From positions 109,790-173,789 of the forward strand of contig CAMCMP010000004.1 of assembly GCA_945876095.1 (NCBI GenBank): DNA of 64,000 bases. The letters are read 5' to 3'. A program made the position numbers and the translations under genes. Position 1 is the stretch's first letter; the number at the start of each line of letters is the position of its first letter. The notes under the pieces were generated by a model. That model did no database searches, was not told the origin of the DNA, and was given only the letters and a program-made list of their open reading frames with translations. The DNA is from Chitinophaga pinensis. Its GTDB lineage: Bacteria > Bacteroidota > Bacteroidia > Chitinophagales > Chitinophagaceae. Of this stretch, positions 62,904-64,000 are shown piece by piece.

Positions 62904-63848
62904 TCACCGCTCTAATTTGAAATTCTTGTTTGCATTCGGTCTTTTAGCGGCATTGGCTACTTTATAACCTGTTCGATACATCCAATCGGCCATTTTTTTC
63001 AATTTTGGGTAATTGATATTTTCCGCATTGTCTAAAGGTGTATGGTAGTCATCATGCAATAAGGAAGTATACATGATAGCCGGAATGCCTAAACGCGCAT
63101 ACGGTAGATGATCGCTTCTAAAATACCAACCTTCTAAATGTGTAACCTTGTCATAAGTAGTGTCTAATTTAAATTTCGGACCCTCATTGTTCGCATCATT
63201 CACCATTTTTGCAAGATCATCTGAATTGCGATGGGGTATTTGCGTGCCTAACACTGCGGCACTATCGATATGGTTTCTTCCAATCATATCTCCGTTTAAT
63301 ACTGCAACGATACTTGTTATAGGAACCGTAGGATGAGAAGTAAAATACCTAGATCCTAAAAGGCCTCTTTCTTCTGCACCTTGAATCACAAAAAGAACAG
63401 AACGCTTTGCAGGATATTTTACAAAAGCCCTTGCATTGGCTAGCATAGCCACATCAACACTTCCATTGTCATCTGCTCCATAATAAGTAGAGTCGTTATT
63501 AATCGCATTGCGAATACCATGCGCATCTTGGTGTCCGCTATATAATAAGTATTCAGATTTTAAGGTAGGATCAGTACCAGCTATCTTTCCAATAATGTTA
63601 ACAGAAGGGTAAGGATATTTTTCAACAATTAAATTTGCTTCTATATTCACACTGCCATTAGTAAATACATTTTTTGCATTTTTATGTAACCATAAAACAG
63701 GGACTTTTGTGTTTACTGTTGAATTGGGCCCACCTTCAATATCGAAGGTTCCTCTTTTAAAATTCTCATTGGCATCATCCCATGCTTGTTCTGCAATATC
63801 ATCTGCGACTATAATAATAGCTATCGCACCTCTTTTTATTAAAGGCAT
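62904..63848 (-). pseudogene. M28 family aminopeptidase lacking its N-terminal part
   Basis: The 314-residue frame holds a complete M28 catalytic domain: SGHQDAHG, YYGADDNGSVDVAM, EERGLLGSRYF, NGDMIGRN and HDDYHTPLDN carry the usual zinc ligands. It begins inside a PA-like segment (KRGAIAIIIVADDIAEQAW) rather than at a signal peptide. In the 150 bp upstream an in-frame TAA occurs a few codons before ATG 63848 and no frame restores a signal peptide or the usual roughly 200-residue N-terminal region. It is probably a truncated gene, although an assembly error or a short functional form cannot be excluded. Confidence 0.7.
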
Positions 63849-64000
63849 TGCATCACTAGCGTTGCGTTATTGAAATAAATAGTTCTTTGAAAATATTGTC
63901 AGTATTGAGTTTGCGAGGATTTTGCACCTAAGACGATTTGATTTTTTTGGACTTAAAAAAATCGTAACTTAATGAAAATCATATTGTTATGAATTCAGGA

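Overview
The window looks like chromosomal DNA of a Bacteroidota bacterium, probably Chitinophagaceae-like. The evidence is AT-rich DNA, very short intergenic gaps with weak Shine-Dalgarno sequences, many TAnnTTTG boxes (the known -7 element of this phylum, paired with TTTG near -33), two type IX secretion (T9SS) sorting tails, and family-typical versions of LutB/LutC, Kbl, a 951-residue CarB and a GH3-serine hydrolase fusion. I saw no rRNA, tRNA, CRISPR array or transposase. The genus assignment is inference.

Positions 1-25080 are mostly housekeeping. In order: gatB (end off-window), a double-PDZ exported protein, alaS, a divergent M23 peptidase-MerR pair, an MscS channel, LpxH-like hydrolase, the rsfS-ftsH-lutC operon, birA, bcp, a second M23 protein, carB, comEC, purH, an EamA transporter and a membrane-anchored AraC-type regulator. 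Small repeats punctuate it: a 6 x 17 bp palindromic array next to the gatB promoter, a roughly 190 bp inverted-repeat element between birA and bcp, and a heptamer array upstream of bcp.

Positions 25138-32587 are accessory. A T9SS cargo protein is followed by a heptamer array and seven 41-bp repeats that run into the start codon of a 968-residue phage-tail-fibre-like surface protein. Two tandem LamG-like secreted proteins follow in the same operon. Next comes an AbiEi/AbiEii-type toxin-antitoxin pair and a possible small cysteine-containing ORF.

Positions 32616-44466 hold kbl-lutB, a lipoprotein, two paralogous beta-barrel proteins, an L,D-transpeptidase, an ECF sigma/anti-sigma pair, queA and acs. 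The most unusual structural feature lies here: a decayed copy of the 3' end of queA at 38246-38462 and the real queA end at 41183-41402 form direct repeats flanking the sigma/anti-sigma/beta-barrel cassette.

Positions 44527-64000 carry an MHS-type MFS transporter with a small membrane partner, uxuA, the GH3-serine hydrolase fusion, mutL (endonuclease motifs degenerate), a PBP4-type dacB, an arginase-fold protein with altered metal ligands, pheS, an epimerase, a secreted CxxC-repeat protein, a fasciclin protein, a DUF1800/DUF1501 pair and an N-terminally truncated M28 peptidase.

I found no system I could confidently call new. The best candidates for follow-up are the queA-flanked sigma cassette, the repeat-fronted surface-fibre operon, and the recurrent placement of -7 boxes 3-7 nt before start codons, which suggests leaderless transcripts.
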